Source of the DNA: Larimichthys crocea
Taxonomy: Eukaryota > Chordata > Actinopteri > Sciaenidae
Length of the DNA: 64,000 nucleotides
Direction: 5' to 3'
Assembly: GCF_000972845.2 (NCBI RefSeq)
Contig: NC_040016.1
Span: 11,118,701-11,182,700, forward strand
The notes under the pieces: model-generated
Database searches by the model: none
The model's input: the letters and a program-made list of their open reading frames with translations, nothing else
Told to the model about the DNA's origin: nothing
Part shown: one piece after another, positions 11,681 through 21,141 of the stretch
Layout of the letters: each line of letters opens with the position of its first letter
Position numbering within the stretch: position 1 is the stretch's first letter
Translations under genes and position numbers: made by a program

Positions 11681-12025
11681 AAATCAAGTCAAGTCAAGTC
11701 AACTTTATTATCAATGCTGCCATATGTGCAGGACATACAGAGAATTTGAATTGCGTTTCCCTCTTATTGCGTTTTCCCGCGTTTCCCCGGTGCAATCAGC
11801 AATAAACATAAAATATATAAAATATAAGTAAAAGATGTAAAAAAATATAAAGATATATACAAGCTAAAAGACATCCAAGAAAAGACAGTAGCAGATCTGG
11901 AAGATATAAATAGTATAAATATGGTGATATGAACAGAATGAACAATATAAACAGAAACAACAGTCTAACAGGAACAGAATGAACAATATAAACAGAAACA
12001 ACAGTCTAACAGTATCAGTGTTAGA
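11681..12025. mobile_element. Retroelement fragment nested in the hAT-like element
   Basis: Begins with repeated TCAAG units and CAACTTTATTATCAATGCTG, a typical fish retroelement 3' end, and replaces sequence present in the other internal copy. It includes a 40-base tandem repeat (about 11933-12012, ACAGAATGAACAATATAAAC unit). Confidence 0.55.
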
Positions 12026-12084
12026 TTTTTCTTTTTTCTTTTGAATACTTACTACAAAGGATGCACTGAATATATACATGATAT

Positions 12085-12348
12085 TATAATAATACTCCGC
12101 TCTGTAGCCAATGACATTGTGGGTGTATGTTATGTGCTATTGTGTGTAACTGTGTATTTTGCATTATGTGTCCTGTGTGTTTTTTGCTTTGTACTTGTGC
12201 TGTAATATGTTTTAATTGCGTCTGCCGAAGGGACTGCAGATGAAAAGTAGCTGTAAGCTGTAACTCTGGTGCAGTACATCAAATATAATCGTTTATGTTT
12301 AATACTGTGCATGGTCCCATTAAATAAATGAATGAATTAATGAATGAT
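12085..12348 (+). mobile_element. LINE-like 3' tail nested in the hAT-like element
   Basis: Absent at the matching point of the other internal copy (near 11315). It contains TCTGCCGAAGGGACTGCAGA and ends in a TAAATGAATGAATTAATGAA repeat, as expected for an inserted LINE end. The flanking element sequence resumes at once with ATATATGTGTACACATACA. Confidence 0.6.
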
Positions 12349-12595
12349 ATATGTGTACACATACAAAACAGCGCTGAATTTGGTTGAATTATTAAAAGGT
12401 ATAAGTGGTAAAAAAAATAAACAGCCGACTCTTCTTGGTGAGTCAAATGATCCGACTCCCTAAAATGAAACGAACTTCCCATCCCTACAGAGAGTTGGGC
12501 TTCATCGCGCACCGTACTTGTGTTACATCTAATCTGTTCCCCCTCGTGCTGCCTGGTCACCTCGTTGCGGTCGCTGTCTCCTTTTGTTTGCAAAG

Positions 12596-13580
12596 ATGAG
12601 CGGCTCAGACGGCAAGAAGAGCTCGTCCCCCGGTGTGATGGACTGGATCGGCTCGGCCTGTCGGTTCGCAACAGACAGAAACGACTTCAGGAGGTGAGCT
12701 AACTAAGAAAACACTGAAAACACTGAAAACACTTTAACTGTTAGCACTGCAGCTAATGTCAGCTCACACTCCAGCCTACAACTGTGGACTAAACAAACCC
12801 GTTTGTTTTGATTATTAACTGGGGAAAACTGAGCTCCAGAGGCATCCGAAAGATTGTTTAACTAGTGGTTTAATTACAGTGAAACATCCAGTGTCATGAC
12901 CTTTCTGTCTCCCCTCTTCATTACCTAACACTTCAGAGACTCCTCTGGCTGAATGACGTTTAAAATCATGCGTTATGTTTTGTAATAATAATAATAATAA
13001 TAATAATGCTGATACTGGCTTAATGCACATATTGGTGCACATGTAAATGAGCAAAACTATGTGTAAGGTGATTTGTGGAGGATTTTTCAATGACCACATG
13101 TCTTGTTCAGCACATATTGGTCACATTTAATTAAAATTAAAACAGATTTTTATGGATTCTGAATTAAAGATGTTTATGAGACATGTACTCACAGTTTCCA
13201 TGGCAACCTTCTCCTTTCCAGTTTTCTGTCTGTCTCTACAGCGTCGCCGTGGAGTAAAATGCAGATATCATCTGATATCATTATTGGATCTAGTATCTAG
13301 TATTGTGTTATCAAAGTTGCCGTGTACTGAACCTGAGCCGGCACAGAAAATGTGTACACAAAGACACAGACAGCAGTTAATTAGTAAACTGTGTAGTATT
13401 TTATCTTCAGCTCACGTTGAGACATTGTTTTTGTGCCGTTTTGTTGAAGAACAAAGAATAAATCGTCACTTTTTCTTCTGCAGGAATCTTCTGGTCAACC
13501 TGGGCTTGTTTGCAGCTGGTGTTTGGGTTGCGAGAAATCTCTCAGACTTCGACCTCATGTCTCCTCAGCCTGTGACATAA
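12596..13580 (+). CDS. tomm6: Mitochondrial import receptor subunit TOM6
   Basis: TOM6 is a tiny tail-anchored subunit that stabilises the TOM40 import complex in the outer mitochondrial membrane. Two exons, 12596-12693 and 13484-13580, give 64 residues. The block FATDRNDFRRNLLVNLGLFA followed by AGVWVARNLSDFDLMSPQP is almost identical to mammalian TOMM6 and contains the single membrane helix. The N-terminus is short and serine-rich (human 74 residues). The exon junction falls inside the second Arg of DFRR and is GT-AG. The upstream interval is transposon-derived, so the promoter must be short or repeat-borne. A GTGAGA donor-like site at about 13620, after the stop, could allow a spliced 3' untranslated region. 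The C1orf74 homologue follows on the same strand. Confidence 0.96.
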
Positions 13581-13705
13581 CCTGATCAAAATACGTCACA
13601 GCCAAAAACCAGGATGATGGTGAGATCCTCTTCTTTACTTTAACACATACTGTTACAACAACCTGATTTATACAGTATACACACATGAAGACTGGTGCCA
13701 CGGTT

Positions 13706-13789
13706 ACAAATGATCTGCTTATAGAGGTTTGTATTTGTGTTTAACTTACAAATGATCTGCTTATAGAGGTTTGTATTTGTGTTTAACTT
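13706..13789. repeat. 42-base perfect tandem duplication
   Basis: Two adjacent copies of a 42-base unit starting ACAAATGATCTGCTTATAGA lie in the interval between TOMM6 and the C1orf74 homologue. They appear identical, so either recent or an assembly stutter. Confidence 0.9.
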
Positions 13790-14108
13790 GATTTTTTTGT
13801 TCCTTTTTAAGGTGTCTTGGACCAACAAAGAAGTAACAAGGAACAAGAATGATAATCAAACTTTGATGACTGGTTACTCTTTGAATACAAATTATCCTGT
13901 TGGCCTAGTTTAACTTGACTTTTCTGTAGAATAACTCGTTGTATGTCATTGCACAGTAGATGGCCTGAAGAGAAATAATGACATTGCATCTTGTATCTTG
14001 TTGTTGTTGTTGACCCATTTAATAATTTAATTTTTAAAATCCTGCATCCAATCACTGAAGTGTATTTTTTGGTACATTTGTCTTTTTGAACCTGTGATTT
14101 CTGCAGCT

Positions 14109-14897
14109 ATGTCGGCTCAGGAGCTCTTTGTCGCTGCAGCTCGTGAATGTCTGTCCGCTGGTAGAAAGTCTCTCTCGGTCCCTCAGAGTCTGGACCTGGC
14201 TGCTCAGGTCTCGGCTGTTGATTTGGGATTGAAACCAGCTTTATTGTACGATAGCAACGGCGCCGGTGCAGATCAGGTGCAGCGGTATTTGAGCTCTTTG
14301 CAGTCTTCGCAGCTTGTGTCTAAATCACTTCTCACACTAGATCTGAACGGAAACGCTCTCATTGTCAATCCGGTTACAGTCAGAACAAATGTAGAACAGC
14401 TGTTTCACGATGGCGGCGTGTCTGTGATCGACGTCCGCCACTCGCTGGAGAAACCTGCCGTCGCTGACCCGCTCACAGAAGAGCTGAAGAGCATGACACA
14501 CGATTTACTGCTTCTCCTGAGAGGGTTCGAACTGAAGGAGGCTGAGAAACCTCATTATGTCGGAGAGAAATCAGAGGACTGGAACCTGTGCACAGTGTTC
14601 GGTCTTTTACTGGGTTACCCTGTCACCTACTGGTTCGATCAGACCAAGAGCTTCGAGAACTGTCTGTCTATGACTCCCCTGATGGTGACTACAGCTTCAG
14701 CCACATGGCTTCCAGACTCCGCAGGTCACACGTGTCGTCTGTACTCCTTCAGCGTCCCGGCCGCTCTGCTTCAAGACACGCAGCCCAACCTGGAAAACTG
14801 GAGGCTTCGTTTACAGGAAAGATTTCAGCAGCAAAATGTCCTAAAAGATCTCAGAGTTTGTCAGTCCACAGTCACGCTGCCTTCAGTCTGTTTGTGA
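14109..14897 (+). CDS. UPF0739 / C1orf74 homologue (DUF4504), function unknown
   Basis: A single-exon reading frame of 263 residues with no assigned biochemical function in any species I know. Recognised from a chain of family-like blocks: RKSLSVPQSLDLAAQVSAVD, GLKPALLYD, LLTLDLNGNALIVNP, a central SVIDVR, WNLCTVFGLLLGYPVTYWFD, FENCLSMTPL and CRLYSFSVP. No signal peptide, membrane helix or zinc motif is visible. I chose the ATG at 14109 because a good splice acceptor (TTTCTGCAG) ends at 14106, which implies an upstream untranslated exon. AATAAA follows 20 bases after the stop. It lies 528 bases downstream of TOMM6 on the same strand. Family identity is from memory and could not be searched. 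Confidence 0.75.
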   Translation: MSAQELFVAAARECLSAGRKSLSVPQSLDLAAQVSAVDLGLKPALLYDSNGAGADQVQRYLSSLQSSQLVSKSLLTLDLNGNALIVNPVTVRTNVEQLFHDGGVSVIDVRHSLEKPAVADPLTEELKSMTHDLLLLLRGFELKEAEKPHYVGEKSEDWNLCTVFGLLLGYPVTYWFDQTKSFENCLSMTPLMVTTASATWLPDSAGHTCRLYSFSVPAALLQDTQPNLENWRLRLQERFQQQNVLKDLRVCQSTVTLPSVCL

Positions 14898-14916
14898 TGC
14901 GAGCATATTTCGTTAC

Positions 14917-14922
14917 AATAAA
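14917..14922 (+). terminator. Polyadenylation signal of the C1orf74 homologue
   Basis: Canonical AATAAA twenty bases after the stop codon at 14895-14897. Confidence 0.7.
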
Positions 14923-15074
14923 CTGTATGTGAGAACATGTGGGTTTACTCTTATCGCTCCATTAAACTGTTTCAAAACAGCTGCTGTTTAATGTGAATGT
15001 GTAATGGTATTCAAACCCTGGGAGACGACACACACACACACACACACAATGAACGAAGTCTACAAAGTTAACAT

Positions 15075-16612
15075 CTGGTCTATAAAACCTTCAAATAAAC
15101 TGTGAGGACAACAACAGTTGAATCTGAGCAGAAATTTATATTTTATTTCATCAGAGAGATTTGAAATCCAGCTGCTTGATCCAGTCTGAATAAATCCAAA
15201 ATAAATACTGTATGTTTCACCAATCAAACTGATTCATTTCATCAGTTGTCAGGTAAGCAAATACTGTGTTATTTGTAAGAAGGAGCCTTACAGTCTTTTT
15301 GACATTCAGATAAAAAGGTCCAAAACAAATACAAAGAATATATTTTCATGGCAAACATTTTTACTTGTCATAGCAGGAAAAATGCAGGTGTTATTAATAA
15401 TATCCACTTTGCATTTAGCTGTGCCAGTTCCAGGGCAGAACTACATATATACGTATTCTGTCCAGCAATACGACGCACCGAGGAAATGAAGGAGCTCCTC
15501 ACAGCTGAAAAAAAAAAAAAACTAATTGTGCTTTTTGTGAAACACCAAATCTTTGGTGTCTGTCTTCAGTTGGAGTGACATGCAGCAGTTAAAATCATCA
15601 CATCATTTCTTGATTGTTTCCCTTCTTTGTAAGTGGCTTTGGATAAAAGCTCAGCTAAATGACTAAATGTAAATGACGACTTCCCCCGTGACATTTCTGT
15701 GCAGAGTGCTATAATGTTTTAAAAATAAAATAAAAACAGAAAATAACAGACAGGCGTTTGTCAGTTTATTTCAAATATTTGCATCAGTTTGAGGTAAAAC
15801 CAGATCTGCTTCTTGAAAGAACAAAAACAGTCTGTAGTCTCAAGCGTCTTACTTCGCAGTTAGATTGATTTGTTTAAAAAATGTAATAGAGGTCCATTCT
15901 TTAGACTAAGTATGTTAGCATTTAAAATGCATACAAACAAACAATCTCAGCACCATTATATAAAAACATGAGACTAATCACACACACCTTTAAAGCAGCT
16001 GACACACCATAATTTTATAATCTCTTGAATTAGTTTCCAAAACTTCACCTTTTCTATGTGTCTTACGTTCCACGATTATGTTTGCTTTAATGCAATAACA
16101 GCTTGCAATTCCATGTTCACAAACAACAACTTTTCGTTATAAACAGTGTTTGTTATAGCTCATTTCATTTAAATAAAAGCACATCGGTGTACAACAGTGA
16201 ACAGACACAACCCATGTGGCTAACTCCCATTTCAAAGCTTTCATCTTAGAGCCTTGAGACCTGAACCACACATGTTGTATCATCTACTGCAACATACTAC
16301 GACACTCAAACCAGCAGTCAGACGTGTCTCTGTTGTTTTTGCTGGATCAAGATATTGACCCCCCTGATACCAATTTGTTTGTCAAAGACGGCATACTTCC
16401 CTGTGTAGGACAATTAACATCTTCAACTGTTGTGCATAAAATAGGTGCTGAATTCTCCTGGCAGAAGTTAGATGCTCGTCCCATATGTCAGCTGAGGCGG
16501 TCATCCTTACAGTAAAGTGTTCACCTGTGTAAATAGAGGTAGTTTTGACTAGTCTTTCTTCCTCAAACCGTACGCACGACCATCAGAGGGGTTGAATGAC
16601 TGACAGAACTTT
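15075..16612. repeat. First copy of a 1.5-kb tandem duplication, ending at an N gap
   Basis: Aligns end to end with 16623-18205 and differs mainly by one- to five-base indels. Its right end contains a truncated piece of the SIRT4 last exon (reverse of about 18177-18205) and stops at the gap 16613-16622. It holds no intact gene. Two allelic versions assembled in series is the simplest explanation. Confidence 0.9.
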
Positions 16613-16622
16613 NNNNNNNNNN
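16613..16622. other. Assembly gap (ten N)
   Basis: Ten unknown bases exactly between the two copies of the duplicated segment. Confidence 0.99.
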
Positions 16623-18205
16623 CTGGTCTATAAAACCTTCAAATAAACTGTGAGGACAACAACAGTTGAATCTGAGCAGAAATTTATATTTTATTTCATC
16701 AGAGATTTGAAATCCAGCTGCTTGATCCAGTCTGAATAAATCCAAAATAAATACTGTATGTTTCACCAATCAAACTGATTCATTTCATCAGTTGTCAGGT
16801 AAGCAAATACTGTGTTATTTGTAAGAAGGAGCCTTACAGTCTTTTTGACATATAAACAGTCAAAACAAATACAAAGAATATATTTTCATGGCAAACATTT
16901 TTACTTGTTACTTGTTTTACTTGTTTACAGGAAAAATGCAGGTGTTAATAATAATATCCACTTTGCATTTAGCTGTGCCAGTTCCAGGGCAGAATTATAT
17001 ATATCTGTATTCTGTCCAGCAATACGATGCACCGAGGAAATGAAGGAGCTCCTCACAGCTGGAAAAAAACAAAAACTAATTGTGCTTTTTGTGAAACACC
17101 AAATCTTTGGTGTCTGTCTTCAGTTTGAGTGACATGCAGCAGTTAAATCCATCACATCATTTCTTGATTGTTTCCCTTCTTTGTAAGTCGCTTTGGATAA
17201 AAGCATCAGCTAAATGACTAAATGTAAATGACGACTTCCCCCGTGACATGTTCATGTGTAAAGTGCTATAATGTTTTAAAATAATTCATGTTAACAATGT
17301 AAAACAGAAAATAACAGACAGGCGTTTGTCAGTTTATTTCAAATATTTGCATCAGTTTGAGGTGAAACCAGATCTGCTTCTTGAAAGAACAAAAACAGTC
17401 TGTAGTCTCAAGCGTCTTACTTTGCAGTTAGATTGATTTGTTTAAAAAAATGTAATATAAGGTCCATTCTTTAGACTACAGTATGTTAGCATTTAAAATG
17501 CATACAAACAAACAATCTCAGCACCATTATATAAAAACATGAGACTAATCACACACACCCTTTAAAAGCAGCTGACTGCACCATAATTTGTATAATCTCT
17601 TGAATTAGTTTCCAAAACTTCACATTTTCTATTGTGTCTTATGTTCCACGATTATGTTTGCTTTGATGCAATAACAGCTTGCAATTCCATGTTCACAAAC
17701 AACAACTTTTCGTTATAATACAGTGTTTGTTATAGCTCATTTCATTTAAATAAAAGCAACATCAGTGTACAACAGTGAACAGACACAACCCATGTGGCTA
17801 ACTCCTCATTTCAAAGCTTTCATCTTAGAGCCTCGAGACTCTGAACCACACATGTTGTATCATCTACTGCACATATTCTATGACACTCAAACCAGCAGTC
17901 AGACGTGTCTCTGTTGTTTTTGCTGGATCAAGATATTGACCCCCCTGATACCAATTTGTTGCGTGCAAAGACGGCATACTTCCCTGTGTAGGACAATTAA
18001 CATCTTCAACTGTTGTGCATAAAATAGGTGCGTGAATTCTCCTGGCAGAGAAGTTTAGATGCTCGTTGCTCCTCATATGTCAGCTGAGGCGGTCATCCTT
18101 ACAGTAAAGTGTTCACCTGTGTAAACATGAGGTAGTTTTGACTAGTCTTTCTTCCTCAAACCGTACGGCACGACCATCAGAGGGGTTGAATGACTGACAG
18201 CACTT
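16623..18205. repeat. Second copy of the 1.5-kb duplication, running into SIRT4
   Basis: Begins directly after the N gap with CTGGTCTATAAAACCTTCAA, matching 15075. It continues without a break into the real 3' end of SIRT4, so this copy is the one properly joined to the gene. It is otherwise non-coding and probably includes the SIRT4 3' untranslated region. Confidence 0.9.
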
Positions 18206-19294
18206 CACCACAGCGGCCACTCACTTTCAGCTCGGCCAGGTGATCTGCCCTCGTGGGCCCAATGTTCAGGATGGCGATTGGCATTTTTCTATCACCTGCT
18301 GCCATTAAGAATCTGTATCCTGAGTATACCTTGAGTAAAAAACAGAGAGGGACACGGTTCATTACAGAAATCCATAGGAAATTTTGTTTGCAACGATGCT
18401 TCACACATTTTTCTACCTGTAACGATGAGCCCACGACTAGCACCGCATCCGACTCCGACAGTCTGTCGTGCACAAACTGAACCGTCTCTCTGTTCACAGT
18501 GTCTCCAAAGAACGTGACCTCCGGCTTCAGGATCCCTCCGCAGTTCTCACAGGAGGGGACTCTGAAAGTCTGGACCTGCTCGTCCTCTATGAACACATCA
18601 CCGTCTGGAGCCACACCGCCTGCCTGCGCTCTCCACTCCGGGTTTAAAGCTACAAATCGAGCCTGGAGTTCCTCCCTTGCTGAGATGGCACCACAGCCGA
18701 GACACGTCACCCTGAGGACACAGTATGAACACAATGTTTCATCTTTAAAAACACACAATCAGTCGATAAATTGATTTATCGTTGCAGCTCTACTATGATG
18801 TTTTCTCACCTGTGGGTGCAGCCGTGGAGCTCAGTCAGTCCTTTCTGTCCTGCCTTTGAATGCAGAGCATCCACATTCTGTGTGACCAACCAGTGCAGCT
18901 TGCCTCTCTCCTCCCACCGCCGCAGCGTCTTGTGTGCAGAGTTTGGCTGATGGGAGGAGAATTGCGGCCATCCTAGAAAGTTTCTGGCCCAGTATCGCTG
19001 ACGGGACTTTGCACTGCGGATAAACTCTGCATGCTGCATGGGTCGTCTGTCGGTGCGAGCATACAGCCCGACCCCCTCTGATCTGTAATCAGGGATCCCG
19101 GACTCTGTGGAGAGTCCTGCTCCGGTGATGACAAAGAGACGCCTGGCTCGGGACACAAAGTCCTGCAGCAGCTCCAGAGAGTGGGCATCAGTGGTGCTGC
19201 AGGGTGGGACAAAACTCAACACGCCTGCAGGGACTGAGGAGGCCGACCTGACAGGTGCTGTGAGCAGAGTCACGGTCCGCTGCGGTAGTCTCAT
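18177..19294 (-). CDS. sirt4: NAD-dependent lipoamidase/ADP-ribosyltransferase sirtuin-4, mitochondrial
   Basis: SIRT4 is a class II sirtuin of the mitochondrial matrix, with weak deacetylase plus lipoamidase, deacylase and ADP-ribosyltransferase activities on PDH, GLUD1 and leucine catabolism enzymes. Three exons, 18810-19294, 18417-18711 and 18177-18329, give 310 residues (human 314). Seen in order: a basic N-terminal targeting region; the NAD loop [34 protein letters not shown] with the catalytic histidine at about 157; zinc cysteines CLGC and [21 protein letters not shown]; and an INIGPTRAD nucleotide loop. ATG immediately follows an acceptor, so the whole 5' untranslated region is upstream; a donor at 20099-20100 ends a likely first exon at 20101. 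Introns are GT-AG. A truncated copy of the last exon at about 16590-16612 belongs to the duplicated segment. Confidence 0.97.
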
Positions 19295-19332
19295 CTAAAG
19301 CAACACAAACACATGATGATTATAAAGTCACA

Positions 19333-19510
19333 TTTCCTTTTACAATACCGGTGTTTCGGTTTAACAAGTGACCATGTCAACTGGCGACCGAATGTCTTTG
19401 GTTGTCATAGTTACGACAGCCATTGAAAACAGAAAGATAGGTTATATTTATTATTTTTATTATTTTAATTAACGTTACAATGTCAGAAAAACATAAAAAA
19501 AAACTAACAA
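19333..19510. repeat. Interspersed repeat, copy 1 upstream of SIRT4
   Basis: Contains GGTGTTTCGGTTTAACAAGT, CAACTGGCGACC, TTTGGTTGTCATAGTTACG and AATTAACGTTACAAT. Repeated in direct orientation at 19540-19690 and partly inverted at 19739-19850. Confidence 0.85.
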
Positions 19511-19539
19511 ACACATGACAATTATAAATTCACATTTAC

Positions 19540-19690
19540 TTTACAAGACTGGTGTTTCGGTTTAACGAGTGACCGTGTCAACTGGCGACCGTCAGCCGAA
19601 CGTCTTTGGTTGTCATAGTTACGGCAGCCACTGACAACAGGAAGATAGGTTATTAATATTAATATTTAAATTAACGTTACAATTTCAGAA
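19540..19690. repeat. Interspersed repeat, copy 2 upstream of SIRT4
   Basis: Direct repeat of 19333-19510 with scattered substitutions and small indels. It includes the same GGTGTTTCGGTTTAAC head and AATTAACGTTACAAT tail. Confidence 0.85.
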
Positions 19691-19738
19691 AAACAAAACA
19701 AAAAAATAACGTATTTCGCAGTTACGTATTTTCTTCCT

Positions 19739-19850
19739 GTTTTAACAGCTGCGGTAACTATAACAACCACGGCTGCATTTTGGCTAACGAGTCACAAGTT
19801 AGCACGGTCACTCGTTAAACCGAAACACCGGCGACAGGTCACTGTAGACG
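19739..19850. repeat. Interspersed repeat, inverted copy upstream of SIRT4
   Basis: Reverse complement of the repeat head: CACTCGTTAAACCGAAACACC at about 19810-19830, plus a related GTAACTATAACAACCACGGC block. With copy 2 it could form the two ends of one element. Confidence 0.75.
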
Positions 19851-20100
19851 TGAATGCTAGCTGGGTAGCTAAGAAGCTACACGACTACAAGCTATGACAC
19901 AGCCTCTAACTTTATTTTAATGCTCATATGAGTGTTAATGCAGTAAATAAATAGTATATATACACAAGGAATGTATTAAAATATATCGAAACAGGCTTGA
20001 CACTTACTTTCCTAAAGTGCATGCTAACAGCTGGCTAACGTTAACGTTATGATCTTAGCTCACTTGCTAACTTTGCTAACATAGCTTATGAGTGACTTAC

Positions 20101-20270
20101 TGCGGCAGCGACAGTGAAATGTTACTGCAGCGACAAACTGTCAGCAGCTTGAATAACATGCCAACAACAGGCTGATATAATAGCGGAACCTTTGACGCAC
20201 AGCAACAGGACATACCGGATTTTACGTAACAAACGCTGCGACTGCGCGGCATTCTGGGAGTTGTAGTCAA
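20101..20270 (-). promoter_or_regulatory. Probable SIRT4 promoter and untranslated first exon with a ZNF143/SBF site
   Basis: On the minus strand 20249-20268 reads GACTACAACTCCCAGAATGC, an excellent match to the ZNF143 (Staf) promoter motif, which usually sits within about 100 bases of the transcription start. A donor (GCA then GTAAGT) at 20100 closes a likely untranslated exon downstream that splices to the acceptor directly before the SIRT4 ATG. The surrounding DNA is locally CpG-richer. Direct motif reading plus inference. Confidence 0.7.
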
Positions 20271-21141
20271 ATATGACAAAGTTAGCTCTGGACTCTCTGT
20301 GTGTGTGGTGTTCAGTGTTTTTAGTTTTAATTGACAAAATCCACTTTAAAATGGTCCCAAACATGCACACGTTTTTACTGGTGCTGTGATATAAAATCCA
20401 CATTACTCTCGCAAAAGGAATATCTTCAGATTATTTCTAAAAGTGATTACCTAAACAGTAAACACATAAAAATAACAAAAATATATAATATAGGTACATC
20501 CAGCAAACTGTTATTTTTGAATGGAGCCCATAATTTAGCATATTTTCATATATAATACCTTTATAATAAACTTTGCGTAAGTTTGCATAACTTTACATAC
20601 TGCATTACATACATCACCTTACATAACTGGTACAAAACATACATTGTGTTACATAATTTGTACAAGGAAAAAAAAACTTTTCTTCCCATAAACACAGAGT
20701 TTGAATAACCAACGCTTCATTCACAAGCATTCTGTAAAAACTAGTGTGGACGTCCTCTGAAAATATGTGTAAAAATGTATAGCCTCCAGTTATTTCAGAG
20801 CTAATTTTAAACGAACGTCATAATACTCTACAGTCTCACACTCATTTTGAAATTGCTTAACAAACAGAGTGATACAATTACTGTAAAAATGTAACATTTG
20901 AGTCAAAACTTGGAACATTTACATGTTTACATTTTATACACACATTGATTTTACACCCGTTGGTTTACAAGTGTAGTCATAGCAGGAGGTGGTTTCAAAG
21001 CAAATGTGTTTTCATTATGTCATTGTAAGTTTATAATGACAGCTGAGCCTGAGGGTTTTTTCTTTATCACTTAATGTGTTTATTAAACAAGAACATGTGG
21101 CAGTTGTTAAAGAGACCAATCTCTTCAGTTCACAGCAGAGT
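20271..21141. other. Intergenic DNA between the SIRT4 promoter and the transferrin-like 3' end
   Basis: AT-rich and non-coding. AATAAA on the minus strand at 21079-21084 is the best polyadenylation signal for the transferrin-like gene, about 60 bases beyond its stop. Confidence 0.5.

Larger units (their letters stand above)
11017..12487. mobile_element. Non-autonomous hAT-like DNA element with internal duplication and nested insertions
   Basis: The left edge reads TAGTGATGGG and the right edge, reversed, TAGGGATGGG, as in hAT-type ends. GAGCCGG/GAGCCGGCTC motifs recur at about 11038-11090, 11401-11440 and, degenerate, near 12421. The inside is two copies of one unit, about 11050-11390 and 11401-12420, sharing GTTAGTGCATTCATTGGG, GTTACAAGGGTCTGTAAATA and GGTATAAGTGGTAAAA. 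The second copy is enlarged by retroelement fragments. No transposase frame is present. The element fills nearly all of the interval between the UQCC2 and TOMM6 start codons. Superfamily assignment rests on end sequence only. Confidence 0.7.

Noticed and set aside
14588..14932. Overlapping 114-codon frame inside the C1orf74 homologue
   Set aside because: An alternative-frame shadow of the conserved frame; it has no family resemblance and no separate start context.
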